A DNA stretch of 64,000 nucleotides from Sphingobacteriales bacterium (GCA_027483645.1 JAIXUD010000021.1:1-64000), one strand, 5' to 3'; counted from the stretch's first letter, positions 35,672 to 44,697 are shown. Notes: generated from the sequence alone by a model not told the origin. A program made the numbers and translations.

Positions 35672-36802
35672 ATGCGCTCGCTGCTGCTACTTTTTTTGCT
35701 ACTACCATTTGCTACCGTATTAGCCCAGCACAACGTATACCATACCCCTTTGCGTAAGATTATTCCTTCGGGGCAGTTGCCGGAAGGGGTGGAGACTATG
35801 CATAGTAATAATAACCTTGACCTAGCATTCTACAACGGCCGCTACTATCTGGCTTTCCGAACGGCACCCACGCATTTCGCATCTGCTAAGGCACACATTT
35901 ATCTAGTGAGTTCTACGGATATGAACACATGGAGGCTTGAACAAGACATCTGCCTAAAAGCCGATTTGCGTGAACCTAGGTTCTTGGAAATGAACGGTAA
36001 TTTGCACCTGTACTTTTTTGAAGGAGGTACGAAGATGCTCAAATTTGAGCCTCGGTACGTTTGGCTGAGTATCCCCGATAGTACAGGGACTTGGAACATC
36101 AACAAAGTTGAAGGCTTGGATGGCTTTGTGCCTTGGCGCTTGCGCGAGCATAATGGCATTGCATACCTATCGGCCTATTATGGCAAGGGGCTTTACCAAG
36201 CCTCTCACCAAGGCAATTTAAGGCTCTTTACCTCCGTTAATGGCCGAGATTGGGCACCATTGCATACCCGTGCGCAAGTAACCACCCCAGGAGCCGAGGA
36301 GGGTGAATTTGAGTTTGACAAAGACGGTAACCTTTGGGCTACAGTAAGGCTGGAGGGCATTGGGGCTTATATTGCCTATGCCAGTAAGGATAGCCTGCAT
36401 GCTTGGCAATTGTTCCCCACCAAAAAGAAGTATGATAGTGCCTGTATGTTTAAACACGGCGATGACATCTACCTACTTTCGCGCCGCAACTTGGATGGTG
36501 ATTTCAGCAAACTGCCTAAATGGATACCCTACAAATTTTCGCAAAAGTTTAACCTCGTCCGATACTCTGTTACTGCCAAGGTGACCGCCCTGTTTAAACT
36601 CAATCCCATCACCAAAGAGATGGACCATATTATGGACTTCCCCAGTACGGGAGACAATGCTTACCCTGCAGTGGTACAGATAAGCGAGGATAAGTACATG
36701 ATGCTAAACTACTCCAGCGATTTCACCGACGGCCAAAAGAACTGGATAAGGGGCCAACTGGGTAGGACTAATATTTACCTTACAGAGATAATTTTTAATT
36801 GA
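35672..36802 (+). CDS. Exported protein with beta-propeller-like repeats, unknown function
   Basis: A 376-residue protein with signal peptide 1-20 (ending VLAQ). The body is rich in aromatic beta-strands with repeated blocks such as NNNLDLAFYNGRYYLAFR and YLVSSTDMNTWR, in the style of five- or six-bladed glycoside hydrolase or sialidase propellers. No Asp-box or clear catalytic set is visible, so no enzyme is claimed. The ATG at 35672 starts the signal peptide; it is preceded by a heptad array. Confidence 0.55.
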   Translation: MRSLLLLFLLLPFATVLAQHNVYHTPLRKIIPSGQLPEGVETMHSNNNLDLAFYNGRYYLAFRTAPTHFASAKAHIYLVSSTDMNTWRLEQDICLKADLREPRFLEMNGNLHLYFFEGGTKMLKFEPRYVWLSIPDSTGTWNINKVEGLDGFVPWRLREHNGIAYLSAYYGKGLYQASHQGNLRLFTSVNGRDWAPLHTRAQVTTPGAEEGEFEFDKDGNLWATVRLEGIGAYIAYASKDSLHAWQLFPTKKKYDSACMFKHGDDIYLLSRRNLDGDFSKLPKWIPYKFSQKFNLVRYSVTAKVTALFKLNPITKEMDHIMDFPSTGDNAYPAVVQISEDKYMMLNYSSDFTDGQKNWIRGQLGRTNIYLTEIIFN

Positions 36803-36830
36803 GGTTATTAGTTGCTGGTTATTGATAAGT
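36803..36830 (+). repeat. Heptad array, TTATTGG family, 3' of 35672-36802
   Basis: GGTTATT, AGTTGCT, GGTTATT and GATAAGT begin directly after the TGA stop; sense orientation of the 3' type. Confidence 0.65.
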
Positions 36831-36832
36831 AA

Positions 36833-37021
36833 ACGGTAGCCGTTTTATCTTTAATTTCACTGGCAACTGCACCGCACCATGCCCTATTTGCAACTCCAGA
36901 TATTGCCCACCATAATCTTGCCTATTACCACAACCTGCGCAAGCTAGGCCTAGAATATGACCAATTGGACTACTCCCAAGCCCTACCGTTTTTATTGATG
37001 TTGCCGAAGTCGTTGGGCTAA
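36833..37021 (+). pseudogene. Possible 3' fragment of a decayed gene
   Basis: A frame without start codon runs 62 codons to a TAA at 37019-37021 and ends AYYHNLRKLGLEYDQLDYSQ followed by ALPFLLMLPKSLG. The later part looks like real protein (regular spacing of hydrophobic residues), while the first 14 codons are less convincing. No match known to me. It could be the tail of a gene whose start was lost. Confidence 0.25.
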
Positions 37022-37069
37022 GAAATTGCTTTAGTAAATAAGACTTCGTATATTAGTAAAAACGTTATC

Positions 37070-37816
37070 ATGAAAGGGGTATTTCTATCAATCGCAATTA
37101 CAGTATTTATCTTGCAACTACTTGTTGCTCAAGAGGCTACCACCCCTCCACCGGCCTTTAAAAGGCATATGGTGGGTGTGAATTACAGCAACGATATTAC
37201 TTCGCAGATTAACAATTTAAACATTAGTGAGCCCTATAAGGCGGAAGTTCGGTATGGCTTTGCCGCGGCATTACTTTATCAATACAGGGCCACTAAATGG
37301 CTTTCGGTAGAAACGGGCATTGAAATAAACAATACAACCTACTATTTGGATGACCCAAACTCCGACATTATGACCGCCTGGAATGGCGAGAGTTTTGACC
37401 CTGCTATCAGTAGTAGGATTGATTATGGCTGGCGTACTACTAGAATTGGCGTGCCTATCAACTTACGGGGATATTACCACAAAGAAAAATGGAGCCTATA
37501 TGGAATGGCTGGTGTAGTACTCACCACTGACTATCTTCACAAAACCATTTATGAAATATCGGAATGGACGTTTACTGATAACTTAGTTGGGCAAGAAAAA
37601 TTTAAAGACCTATTTGGCGTGGGCGTAAGTGCGGGCATAGGTGCCGAATACGAAGTGACTAAAACATTGGTGTTAAGAATGGAGCCACGCTTTAGGGTTT
37701 ATGATATCATTAAACCAAATAGGCGTACTGCCTACAATTCTAGTAAGGAGATTATAGAGCGCGACTGGGCTGTTGGCCTTAACCTTGGCATCTACTACGG
37801 TTTTGGAAAGAAATAA
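37070..37816 (+). CDS. PorT-like outer membrane beta-barrel protein
   Basis: A 248-residue protein with signal peptide (1-20) and alternating hydrophobic strands ending LNLGIYYGFGKK, typical for an outer-membrane beta-barrel of eight strands (OMP_b-brl_2). Mid region YGWRTTRIGVPINLRGYYH fits the family. Function unknown. It stands alone between a propeller-like gene and a convergent membrane protein. Confidence 0.7.
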   Translation: MKGVFLSIAITVFILQLLVAQEATTPPPAFKRHMVGVNYSNDITSQINNLNISEPYKAEVRYGFAAALLYQYRATKWLSVETGIEINNTTYYLDDPNSDIMTAWNGESFDPAISSRIDYGWRTTRIGVPINLRGYYHKEKWSLYGMAGVVLTTDYLHKTIYEISEWTFTDNLVGQEKFKDLFGVGVSAGIGAEYEVTKTLVLRMEPRFRVYDIIKPNRRTAYNSSKEIIERDWAVGLNLGIYYGFGKK

Positions 37817-37822
37817 TCTCTT

Positions 37823-38581
37823 TCAAAAGCACATCCCAACCGTTAACCCAAACCTTCTATACGTGCGCTTCTCGGTAGTGAAGCTGCCATTGTTGCCCCA
37901 CCAATTATTGTAATAGCTTCGCTCGGCTTTGTGCTGGCGGTAAGTCATGTTCAGTGTCCAATAAATGCGGCTGGCCGTGCGGAAGGTAACGCCTACCCCA
38001 CCCTCGTAAAAGGCGCCACCCTTGGCATCAAAGTACTCCTCAGGGGTGTTGAACGGAAATGCATAGCCGCTGGCGAAGTAATAGCTAGGGCTTACACGAG
38101 TTTTCATGACATCGCCCCCAATGCGCAGGTACACGGGTGCAAACATATCGCCACTTCCGTAAACATCGGCACCGCCGCCGCCCGACAAATGTAGCTGCGG
38201 GAAAAACCGATAGCCAATAGCTGCGCCGCTGGTAAACGAAACGGGATCTTGCTCAATACTACCAAACAGAAAGCCAGTGTTAATGGTAGCATACAACCCT
38301 TTCGACTGCACTTGGTGAGGTTTTCGAGGTGCGCGATAGTCGCGCGGCATATCCTTCCTAATCTCGGCAATACTCTCAATGGGGAACTCCACCTCGGTGC
38401 CATCTTTCATGCGCAACCTTACATAACCAGACTTGGTGGCTTCTATGCGCTCACCTTTGATAATGCTGCCATCGTTCAGCACCAACACATCAGCCGCGGC
38501 AGTGTCTTTGGTTTGCGCTTGGGCACAATATAGCGTGCCAAACATGATGGAAATAATTAGCAATAGAGCCTTCATAATCAT
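37823..38581 (-). CDS. Outer-membrane barrel-like exported protein
   Basis: A 252-residue protein with signal peptide ending AQAQ near residue 23, an N-terminal SH3-like segment (VLNDGSIIKGERIEATKSG then VRLRMKDGTEVEFPIESI) and a C-terminal barrel-like part rich in Gly and aromatic residues, ending FGLTVGMCF. It converges with the PorT-like gene (6 bp gap). Consensus -7 box 20 bases before the ATG used here. Unknown function. Confidence 0.6.
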   Translation of the reverse strand: MIMKALLLIISIMFGTLYCAQAQTKDTAAADVLVLNDGSIIKGERIEATKSGYVRLRMKDGTEVEFPIESIAEIRKDMPRDYRAPRKPHQVQSKGLYATINTGFLFGSIEQDPVSFTSGAAIGYRFFPQLHLSGGGGADVYGSGDMFAPVYLRIGGDVMKTRVSPSYYFASGYAFPFNTPEEYFDAKGGAFYEGGVGVTFRTASRIYWTLNMTYRQHKAERSYYNNWWGNNGSFTTEKRTYRRFGLTVGMCF

Positions 38582-38601
38582 ATCTTTAACCTAACAAACT
38601 G

Positions 38602-38609
38602 CAAACGTA
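38602..38609 (-). promoter_or_regulatory. -7 box TACGTTTG
   Basis: A perfect TAnnTTTG match upstream of the barrel-like gene. Confidence 0.55.
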
Positions 38610-38699
38610 AAATTATTTTCGTTTCGGCGGGTAACCGAGGCAACCCTCCCGAAATTCGTATCGTTATTAGTCTTGAATATGCCAACCCACTAAACCCAA

Positions 38700-40034
38700 A
38701 TGGCTATGAAAACCAACTCTCACCGCATCTTGCTACTGCTTACCGCGCTGGTGGCCATTACTTTGCAAAGCTGCATAAAAGATAAGTGCCAAACCGAGTA
38801 TACTTATTATACTTACGAGCCGGTCTATATCACATACGAAGAATTGCGGGCATCCGTTGCCTCGGAGTCTCCAAGGGCGCTAAAAAACCCCGGTAAGATA
38901 TGGTTTAGCAACAACTACATCTTCATCAACGAAAAGAACGAAGGCATACATATAATCAACAATACCAACCCTGCTAGCCCAATCAACGAGGCGTTTATCA
39001 AAATACCAGGTAACTTGGACTTGGCCGTGCGCGGAAACATCCTATTTGCCGATAACTACATCGATTTGATAGCGCTGGACATCAGCAACCCGTCATCAGT
39101 ATCGGTTGCCAAGCGCATCGAAAATGCCTTACCGCAGCGTGGTACCAACGGCTTTAGCAATAGCAGTTGGGATTTTCAGCAAACCGATCCTAATGGCGTT
39201 ATTACCCACTACAACGAAATTGCGGTAACCGAAGAGGTAGAAATGGATTGTGGGGGTGGCTTGATGGGTGGTGGTAATGTGGCTTTCGAAGGTGATGTGA
39301 TAACCAGTGCCCCAGTTGCTAATGGCCCACAAAACTTCACCGATAACGCTACTAGAGGCGAAAGCAGTGATGTAGGCAGCAGGGGCGGCTCAATGGCGCG
39401 CTTTGCCATGCACCAAAACTACTTGTACATAGTGGATAATAGCACCATGCACCTGTACGACATTACTAACCCTGCCAACCTTTCTTTCAGTACCCAATTG
39501 CAAGTGGGCTGGGAGATTGAGACCATATTTATGAACCGCGACCACATCTATTTGGGCAGCACCACGGGTATGCACATATACGACAATACCAACCCGAGTA
39601 GCCCAGTTTGGGTATCAACCTACAGCCACGTAAACAGCTGCGATCCGGTTGTGGTGCAGGGCAACTACGCCTACGTAACCCTGCGCAGCGGCACCGAGTG
39701 CGACGGCTTTACCAACCAACTGGATGTAATAGACATAAGCAACAAGGCCAACCCTACCCTAGTGGCCACCTATGAAATGGTAAACCCACATGGCTTAGGC
39801 ATAGAAGGTAGTACCCTGTTTATTTGCGACGGTGCTGCTGGCTTAAAGGTATATGACGCTACCGACCCGCTTGCCATTGGTGCCAACCAATTGCAGAGCT
39901 TCCCTGGAGTGAATGCTTACGACGTAATACCTTTCCAGAAGCGCCTGTTTATGATTGGCGACAATGGATTTTACCAATATGATTATTCTAACCCTAATAA
40001 TTTAGTGCTGCTAAGCACAATAGCTGTGCAATGA
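38700..40034 (+). CDS. LVIVD-repeat beta-propeller lipoprotein
   Basis: A 444-residue lipoprotein (lipobox LQSC near residue 22). Multiple repeats of about 45 residues, such as NYIFINEKNEGIHIINNTNP and HIYLGSTTGMHIYDNTNP, form a predicted beta-propeller of the LVIVD type. A Gly/Asp-rich insert (about 180-225) interrupts it. The stop codon overlaps the sigma-factor start by 4 bp (ATGA), tying it to the next two genes. Likely an extracytoplasmic sensor or scaffold; no enzyme motif is visible. Confidence 0.75.
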   Translation: MAMKTNSHRILLLLTALVAITLQSCIKDKCQTEYTYYTYEPVYITYEELRASVASESPRALKNPGKIWFSNNYIFINEKNEGIHIINNTNPASPINEAFIKIPGNLDLAVRGNILFADNYIDLIALDISNPSSVSVAKRIENALPQRGTNGFSNSSWDFQQTDPNGVITHYNEIAVTEEVEMDCGGGLMGGGNVAFEGDVITSAPVANGPQNFTDNATRGESSDVGSRGGSMARFAMHQNYLYIVDNSTMHLYDITNPANLSFSTQLQVGWEIETIFMNRDHIYLGSTTGMHIYDNTNPSSPVWVSTYSHVNSCDPVVVQGNYAYVTLRSGTECDGFTNQLDVIDISNKANPTLVATYEMVNPHGLGIEGSTLFICDGAAGLKVYDATDPLAIGANQLQSFPGVNAYDVIPFQKRLFMIGDNGFYQYDYSNPNNLVLLSTIAVQ

Positions 40035-40636
40035 TAAGTTTATCTTTGTCCATGCCCGGCAAGCAGCCGGCAAGTTATATGACCACAGAGGAAATCATCA
40101 AAGGCTGTATCGAAGGCAAACGTGCTGCGCAGAACAAGCTATACGAGCACTACCATGGCCGTATGCTGGGTGTTTGCCTGCGCTATGCTGGAAGCAAGGA
40201 TGAGGCCAAAGAGATAATGAACATGGGCTTCCTTAAGGTGTTCCAAACCATAAGCCGGTTTCAAGATGGTACCGGGAATATTGATGCTTGGATTTACCGG
40301 GTGATGGTAAATACCGCTATAGACTACTACCGCAAGGAGCTGAAACACCGCTACCAAGACGATATAGACAACCACTACCACATAAAAGATGAAAGCGCGG
40401 ATGCGGTAAGCGAAATGAGGGCTGAGGAGCTACTGCAACTAGTACAAAAGCTAAGCCCCGCCTACCGTACTGTATTCAATCTATATGCCATTGATGGGTT
40501 TTCGCACAAGGAGATAGCCGAACAGTTGGGCATAAACGAAGGCACCTCAAAATCTAACCTGGCCAAAGCCAAGATGAACCTGCAAGAGATGATACGCAAA
40601 AGTGAAACTTTTAAATCCACCAGCTATGCAGGATAA
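40031..40636 (+). CDS. ECF-type RNA polymerase sigma factor
   Basis: A 201-residue sigma-70 family protein lacking region 1 and 3: region 2 around CLRYAGSKDEAKEIMNMGFLKVF (about 55-95) and region 4 around VFNLYAIDGFSHKEIAEQL (about 153-190), the latter a helix-turn-helix. The start is translationally coupled to the LVIVD gene. An alternative ATG at 40079 (MTTEE) is possible and gives a more usual N-terminus. It directs RNA polymerase to genes probably controlled by its neighbour. Confidence 0.85.
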   Translation: MISLSLSMPGKQPASYMTTEEIIKGCIEGKRAAQNKLYEHYHGRMLGVCLRYAGSKDEAKEIMNMGFLKVFQTISRFQDGTGNIDAWIYRVMVNTAIDYYRKELKHRYQDDIDNHYHIKDESADAVSEMRAEELLQLVQKLSPAYRTVFNLYAIDGFSHKEIAEQLGINEGTSKSNLAKAKMNLQEMIRKSETFKSTSYAG

Positions 40637-42287
40637 CTTCGAAAAAGCCTGGAGGGATAAGCTTGGTGGTTACCAAGCACCTGCCGACCCACAAGACTGG
40701 GCCGCCATGACTGCTATGCTAGATGCAAAGGAGGATAAGCGTGCCAGTTTTTTCTGGTGGGGCATATTGGCCTTGGCGCTGTTGTTTACCACGGGTGGTA
40801 TTGCGTATCGCTACCTAAGCACCACTGAAAGCGGCACTGGTACTGCAGTTGCCAATAATACGCCGAATGATAATAACGGCAGCGATACCGAAAACGCAAG
40901 CCTGGTAGTGGGCAATAGTGAAAACACCTCCGGCAGTAACACTGGTGGCGAAAACAGCTCTGACGCCAGCACACTTGCCAATAGCGGAAAAAGCAATACA
41001 TCCTCTGATACTGGCACCAACTTAAACAGCTCAAGTAACAATACTAATGCAGCAACTAGCAGCAACGGAAACGGCGTAATTAGCGATGCTACTTCATCTA
41101 CCACCAAACAACAAAACAAAGGCGGCAAGAGGAAAAACAAAGCCACAGATACCAACGGTAGCGCTAACGACAAAGCGGGTAACGGCATTGGCAGCGGCAG
41201 CACCGCAAATACCGCCGCTGCTGGTACTAGCAAAAGCAGCGGTAGAAAAGGTAATGGTGGGAAGAAGGCCACCAACAATAACACTGGCAACAGCAACGCC
41301 AACCAAGGCAATAGCAGCGGTAATGGTATAGCTGGAAATATAGTTGGCAGCTATAATGGCACTAGAACTAGCAAGGGAAACGGCAATGGCAATGGAACGG
41401 CAACCGTAAGTGGAACTGGAGGTGGAACAACCGCTACTGGCACCCTCAATAGCCCCAACACGGCAACTTACAACGAACCGGTTGCCACGCTGAGCCTTAG
41501 GCAAATTAATAGGCTGCCCCATACTACAGCACTTACCTTTACCAAAGACACTGGCGACATTAAGCTGAAGTTTGCCAAGCCTAGCAAAGTAAGTCATTAC
41601 ATTGGTTTTGGTACGGGCATTAATAACTCTAGGGTAGACCGCTCTGGCGATTATAGTACTGGCTTTAATGTAGGCTTGCAATATACTATGATGGTAAAAA
41701 ATAGGGTGGGCATACACGTGGGCACGGCTTTCCGCCAATATAATTATTCCACTAACTTGGTGGCCTGCAATTATGATATCTATCAATGCCCTAATGGCTA
41801 TACCAGCAAACTACAAACCATTGACTTACATGTGGGTGCGCAGGTTAACCTCATAAAGACTAATAAGGTAGAATGGTATGTAATGGGCGGCATGAGCAAC
41901 CAATTTATGTTGGAAGAAACCTTTGAATACGACTTGCCAACGAGGGATACCGCAACACCTGGCCAACCAATTCCAGTTGAGCCGCCACGCAACACCAGTT
42001 TTACAGGTGCAGGCGTAAGTAGTTTTGAGGAGAGCTTGTCCACTAGCGATGCATTTAACCCAACCCTGGGCACCAATTTAGACCCTACAGGGGAAGGTAA
42101 ATTCCTTCGTGAGCGCTACTTGGGCGCATGGTATGTGGGCACAGGCGTTACTTGGAACTTTGCCTACCGCATGAACCTACAGGTAGAGCCCACTATTGGC
42201 CGCAGCTTGCAGTTTGTAGGCATACAAGATAAAAAGCTTTGGAATACTGGCGTAAATGTTCGCTTGAATGTGAAGCTTAGCCGATAA
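40626..42287 (+). CDS. Trans-envelope protein: inner-membrane anchor, disordered linker, outer-membrane barrel
   Basis: A 553-residue protein overlapping the sigma gene by 11 bp. Residues 1-40 resemble a cytoplasmic anti-sigma-like segment, 41-62 form one transmembrane helix (WWGILALALLF), about 66-300 are a low-complexity Asn/Ser/Thr/Gly linker, and about 320-553 form a PorT-like barrel of alternating strands ending FAYRMNLQVEPTIGRSLQFV then GVNVRLNVKLSR. The design suits direct coupling of an outer-membrane event to an ECF sigma factor. A terminator follows at 42314. Confidence 0.72.
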   Translation: MQDNFEKAWRDKLGGYQAPADPQDWAAMTAMLDAKEDKRASFFWWGILALALLFTTGGIAYRYLSTTESGTGTAVANNTPNDNNGSDTENASLVVGNSENTSGSNTGGENSSDASTLANSGKSNTSSDTGTNLNSSSNNTNAATSSNGNGVISDATSSTTKQQNKGGKRKNKATDTNGSANDKAGNGIGSGSTANTAAAGTSKSSGRKGNGGKKATNNNTGNSNANQGNSSGNGIAGNIVGSYNGTRTSKGNGNGNGTATVSGTGGGTTATGTLNSPNTATYNEPVATLSLRQINRLPHTTALTFTKDTGDIKLKFAKPSKVSHYIGFGTGINNSRVDRSGDYSTGFNVGLQYTMMVKNRVGIHVGTAFRQYNYSTNLVACNYDIYQCPNGYTSKLQTIDLHVGAQVNLIKTNKVEWYVMGGMSNQFMLEETFEYDLPTRDTATPGQPIPVEPPRNTSFTGAGVSSFEESLSTSDAFNPTLGTNLDPTGEGKFLRERYLGAWYVGTGVTWNFAYRMNLQVEPTIGRSLQFVGIQDKKLWNTGVNVRLNVKLSR

Positions 42288-42312
42288 TAAAGTAAATGGA
42301 CCCACGAGAGAG

Positions 42313-42343
42313 GTGCCCTGACTTTTAGCTGGGGCATTTTTTT
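42313..42343 (+). terminator. Rho-independent terminator
   Basis: TGCCCT / GGGGCA with one G-T pair and a T7 tract, 26 bp after the trans-envelope gene. Confidence 0.75.
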
Positions 42344-42390
42344 ATGCCATAGTGACCAAAACGACCTTAATAAGCACCATGTAACTATTC

Positions 42391-42418
42391 TATTCGTTAC
42401 GTTCGTTGCGGTTAAACA
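42391..42418 (+). repeat. TTCGTTGCGGTTAAA repeat
   Basis: TACGTTCGTTGCGGTTAAAC. Related copies lie near 15405-15424 and 59580-59600. Confidence 0.5.
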
Positions 42419-42479
42419 CACATTACAGGATTTAAAATAAAGGAAGGTATTGCTCTGGGTGCAAAACGCAGGCGTACTA

Positions 42480-42950
42480 TTATTGTTCCTTCGTAAACCT
42501 AGCTTCAATCTCTTCCATCCGTTTACCATTTACTCCCAAATCGCTCCTGCCTAGGCGAGAGGCGCTACGGTAGTGTATCACCCCATTTTGGGCATCAATA
42601 TAGAACTCAACATCATCAATATACCGCATGGCAAGGGTGCGGAACTCAACGTAAAGGTAAGTATCCGTGTTTTCGATGATAGTAGTGCGGGGCATACCTT
42701 TAATAATGGCAACCAACCTATCTATTGCTTGATTTGCAGGGATGTCCAAACCAATGGGTTGTCGCTTCTCGTAAGCATCGTCACGTGTAGATTGGGTACT
42801 TATGCAATTGGGCGTGCCAGGGCAAGGCTTTAGTTGACCATTGGTTACACCCAACCCGTCAGGCCGTGGGCTGACGCGGGGTATGGCAATTAATGCGGCA
42901 AGGTAAAGCACCAATACCACCAACCCTATGCCGAATATCCATTTTTTCAT
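42480..42950 (-). CDS. DUF1499 domain protein
   Basis: A 156-residue protein with an N-terminal anchor (residues 4-24) and the DUF1499 pattern: PCPGTPNCISTQ, then TYLYVEFRTLAMRYIDDVEFY and IHYRSASRLGRSDLGVN. The function of DUF1499 is unknown. A TAACTTGG box, one mismatch from consensus, lies 4 bases before the ATG. A nearby gene at 43561 repeats the first 60 bases almost exactly. Confidence 0.82.
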   Translation of the reverse strand: MKKWIFGIGLVVLVLYLAALIAIPRVSPRPDGLGVTNGQLKPCPGTPNCISTQSTRDDAYEKRQPIGLDIPANQAIDRLVAIIKGMPRTTIIENTDTYLYVEFRTLAMRYIDDVEFYIDAQNGVIHYRSASRLGRSDLGVNGKRMEEIEARFTKEQ

Positions 42951-43012
42951 GGGCCCAAGTTAATGGAAAAATTGAAAACAATGGTAAACCTAATATAGAT
43001 GGATAGCTGCTA

Positions 43013-43240
43013 TTACTTCTTTTTGCTAGGCAAGTACAGTGTAGTATCTACTGCGGGGGTTTGGAAGTTTTTGTAAGTACCAACAAAGCCTTGCACTTCC
43101 ACTGCCACAGTCTTTCCGGTGGTAGTTACAGTATAGGTAGGTTCAATAAGCACATCGCCGTTACTTTTGAAAAGGGCATCGTTTACTGCCATATTCTTAG
43201 CGTAATCAACCGATACTTTTTGCCAGTTAAGGAAACTATT
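43013..43240 (-). pseudogene. 3' remnant of an unrelated gene, in frame after 43241-43561
   Basis: Immediately after the TGA at 43241-43243, 75 further codons are open in the same frame, ending at TAA (43013-43015). The product reads NSFLNWQKVSVDYAKNMAVN and later VQGFVGTYKNFQTPAVDT. This looks like the C-terminal half of a conserved exported Bacteroidota family that ends in a TYKNF motif (family from memory). It has no start codon of its own and is therefore a fragment. Confidence 0.5.
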
Positions 43241-43561
43241 TCAAATATCAATATAAGAGCACTGCTTACCACTAAACAACCGGAGATGGAGAAAATATCG
43301 GTTATCGTAGATGTGCCTGTTGATTACTTTCTCAATTATAGCGACTGGCAGTGTATCAGGTGTGGTGCTATACAACGTATCCCCCGAAATTATAAACGGG
43401 CCTGATAATACGTCGGCTATGCCCGTGCCTTCATAATACTTCCAATTTCTTGAGTTAAGTATATCATGATAATGCCATGGGGCAACCAATTTTGTTACAA
43501 TTACCATTGTAAGGGAACATGCCAGCACCACCAACCCTAAACCGAAAATCCATTTTTTCAT
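43241..43561 (-). CDS. Truncated DUF1499-like paralogue
   Basis: A 106-residue protein. Its first 20 residues (MKKWIFGLGLVVLACSL) nearly match the DUF1499 neighbour, and the DNA around the start (43501-43574) is close to that at 42890-42962, including the TAACTTGG box. Residues 78-106 align weakly with the neighbour's VEFRTLAMRYID segment, but the following DUF1499 part is missing. The gene appears to be a duplicated copy that has lost its 3' end. Confidence 0.5.
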   Translation of the reverse strand: MKKWIFGLGLVVLACSLTMVIVTKLVAPWHYHDILNSRNWKYYEGTGIADVLSGPFIISGDTLYSTTPDTLPVAIIEKVINRHIYDNRYFLHLRLFSGKQCSYIDI

Positions 43562-43612
43562 AAAACCCAAGTTAGGGAAAATTCAAAATTGTGTAGCTTG
43601 CTATACTTGTGC

Positions 43613-44623
43613 TTACCGCAAATGGTAAATCCTATCAATCATATCCACTACAGCTAAGCCTTCTTGTGGGGTGGCAGTTGCGGTGGTTTCGCCTTTTAGT
43701 GAGCGGATTACATTGTCCACCATTTGTAGGTGGTTGCTGGCGCTGCCTTGGTAGCCGTTCGGGTACAAATTGGGTGGGGATGATGGGGCCAGCTCGGGCA
43801 TGGTGTAGCCTTCAATTAGGCAATGCTCCACCCTATCCATATACTGGCCGCTTACTTTTATGGTACCTTTCTCGGCAAGAATGGTAATACTGCTCTCGAG
43901 GTTTTTATCAAAGCACGAGGTAGAGTAATTAATCGCCCCTGCCCCACCCTGCTTGAATTTGAACTGCACCAACCCACTATCCTCAAACTCGGTATTGCTT
44001 TGATGGTTGAAGTTGTAAAACTGTGCTTTGATGTCGTTAATATCCCCAAAGAGCCAATACAACAAATCAACAAAGTGGCTGAACTGGGTAAAGAGTGGCC
44101 CGCCATCCAGTTCCAGCGTACCACGCCAACCATCAGGCGTGTAATAGCGGTGGTCGCGATTCCAGAAAAGGTCGGTTTTCACTAGGTAAATCTCGCCTAA
44201 AACCCCTTGCTCCATCACACTTTTTAGCCATTGGCTGGGCGGACTGTAACGGTTCTGCATAACACAGAATATTTGGCGATCTACTGTTTTCGCCAAGTCA
44301 ATCATGGCTTGGCAATCACTGGGTTTCAAGGCCATAGGCTTTTCGCAAACCACATGGCTATAGAAGTTGAGCGCCTGCAAACTCAACTGTGCATGGAATC
44401 CATTTGGGGTGCAAATACTGATTACATCCGCCTCGAAAGACGACAACATAAACGCATCCAGTGAATTGAAAAACGGCACAGGATAAGCCTTCCAAGCCTG
44501 CTTTTCCTTGCTTTCATCAATATCGCAAATGGCAACCAGCTTCGCATCGGGGTGGCGTGCAATCTCCTCACAGTGGCGCTTGCCAATGTTTCCGAAACCT
44601 ACTACTACGAAGCGAATGGACAT
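43613..44623 (-). CDS. Gfo/Idh/MocA family oxidoreductase
   Basis: A 336-residue NAD(P)-dependent oxidoreductase: Rossmann motif VVVGFGNIGKRHCEEI (residues 6-21), the EKPMAL motif near residue 98, and the C-terminal alpha/beta domain with GGPLFTQFSHFVDLLYWLFG. In many polysaccharide loci such proteins oxidise UDP-sugars or inositols; here it follows cysQ and the dTDP-rhamnose genes on the same strand, so a role in surface-sugar synthesis is plausible. A 190-bp repeat-rich gap separates it from cysQ. Confidence 0.83.
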   Translation of the reverse strand: MSIRFVVVGFGNIGKRHCEEIARHPDAKLVAICDIDESKEKQAWKAYPVPFFNSLDAFMLSSFEADVISICTPNGFHAQLSLQALNFYSHVVCEKPMALKPSDCQAMIDLAKTVDRQIFCVMQNRYSPPSQWLKSVMEQGVLGEIYLVKTDLFWNRDHRYYTPDGWRGTLELDGGPLFTQFSHFVDLLYWLFGDINDIKAQFYNFNHQSNTEFEDSGLVQFKFKQGGAGAINYSTSCFDKNLESSITILAEKGTIKVSGQYMDRVEHCLIEGYTMPELAPSSPPNLYPNGYQGSASNHLQMVDNVIRSLKGETTATATPQEGLAVVDMIDRIYHLR

Positions 44624-44624
44624 T

Positions 44625-44653
44625 TGTTGATTGGTTATTGGTTATTGGTTAAC
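44625..44653 (-). repeat. Heptad array, CCAATAA family, before the Gfo/Idh ATG
   Basis: Sense: TTAACCAATAACCAAT-type units with period seven, ending 1-2 bases before the ATG at 44623. Confidence 0.7.
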
Positions 44654-44697
44654 GTGGATTTGTTGCTTATTGATATGCAGTGTTTCGTGGGCGTCTG

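Noticed and set aside
40786-41786. Antisense frames over the low-complexity linker of the trans-envelope gene
   Set aside because: Produced by the biased Asn/Ser/Gly codons of the sense gene; no promoter and no family.
43013-43570. A selenocysteine reading through TGA at 43241
   Set aside because: The two halves belong to different families, and no SECIS-like hairpin was seen next to the TGA; a fusion of remnants fits better.
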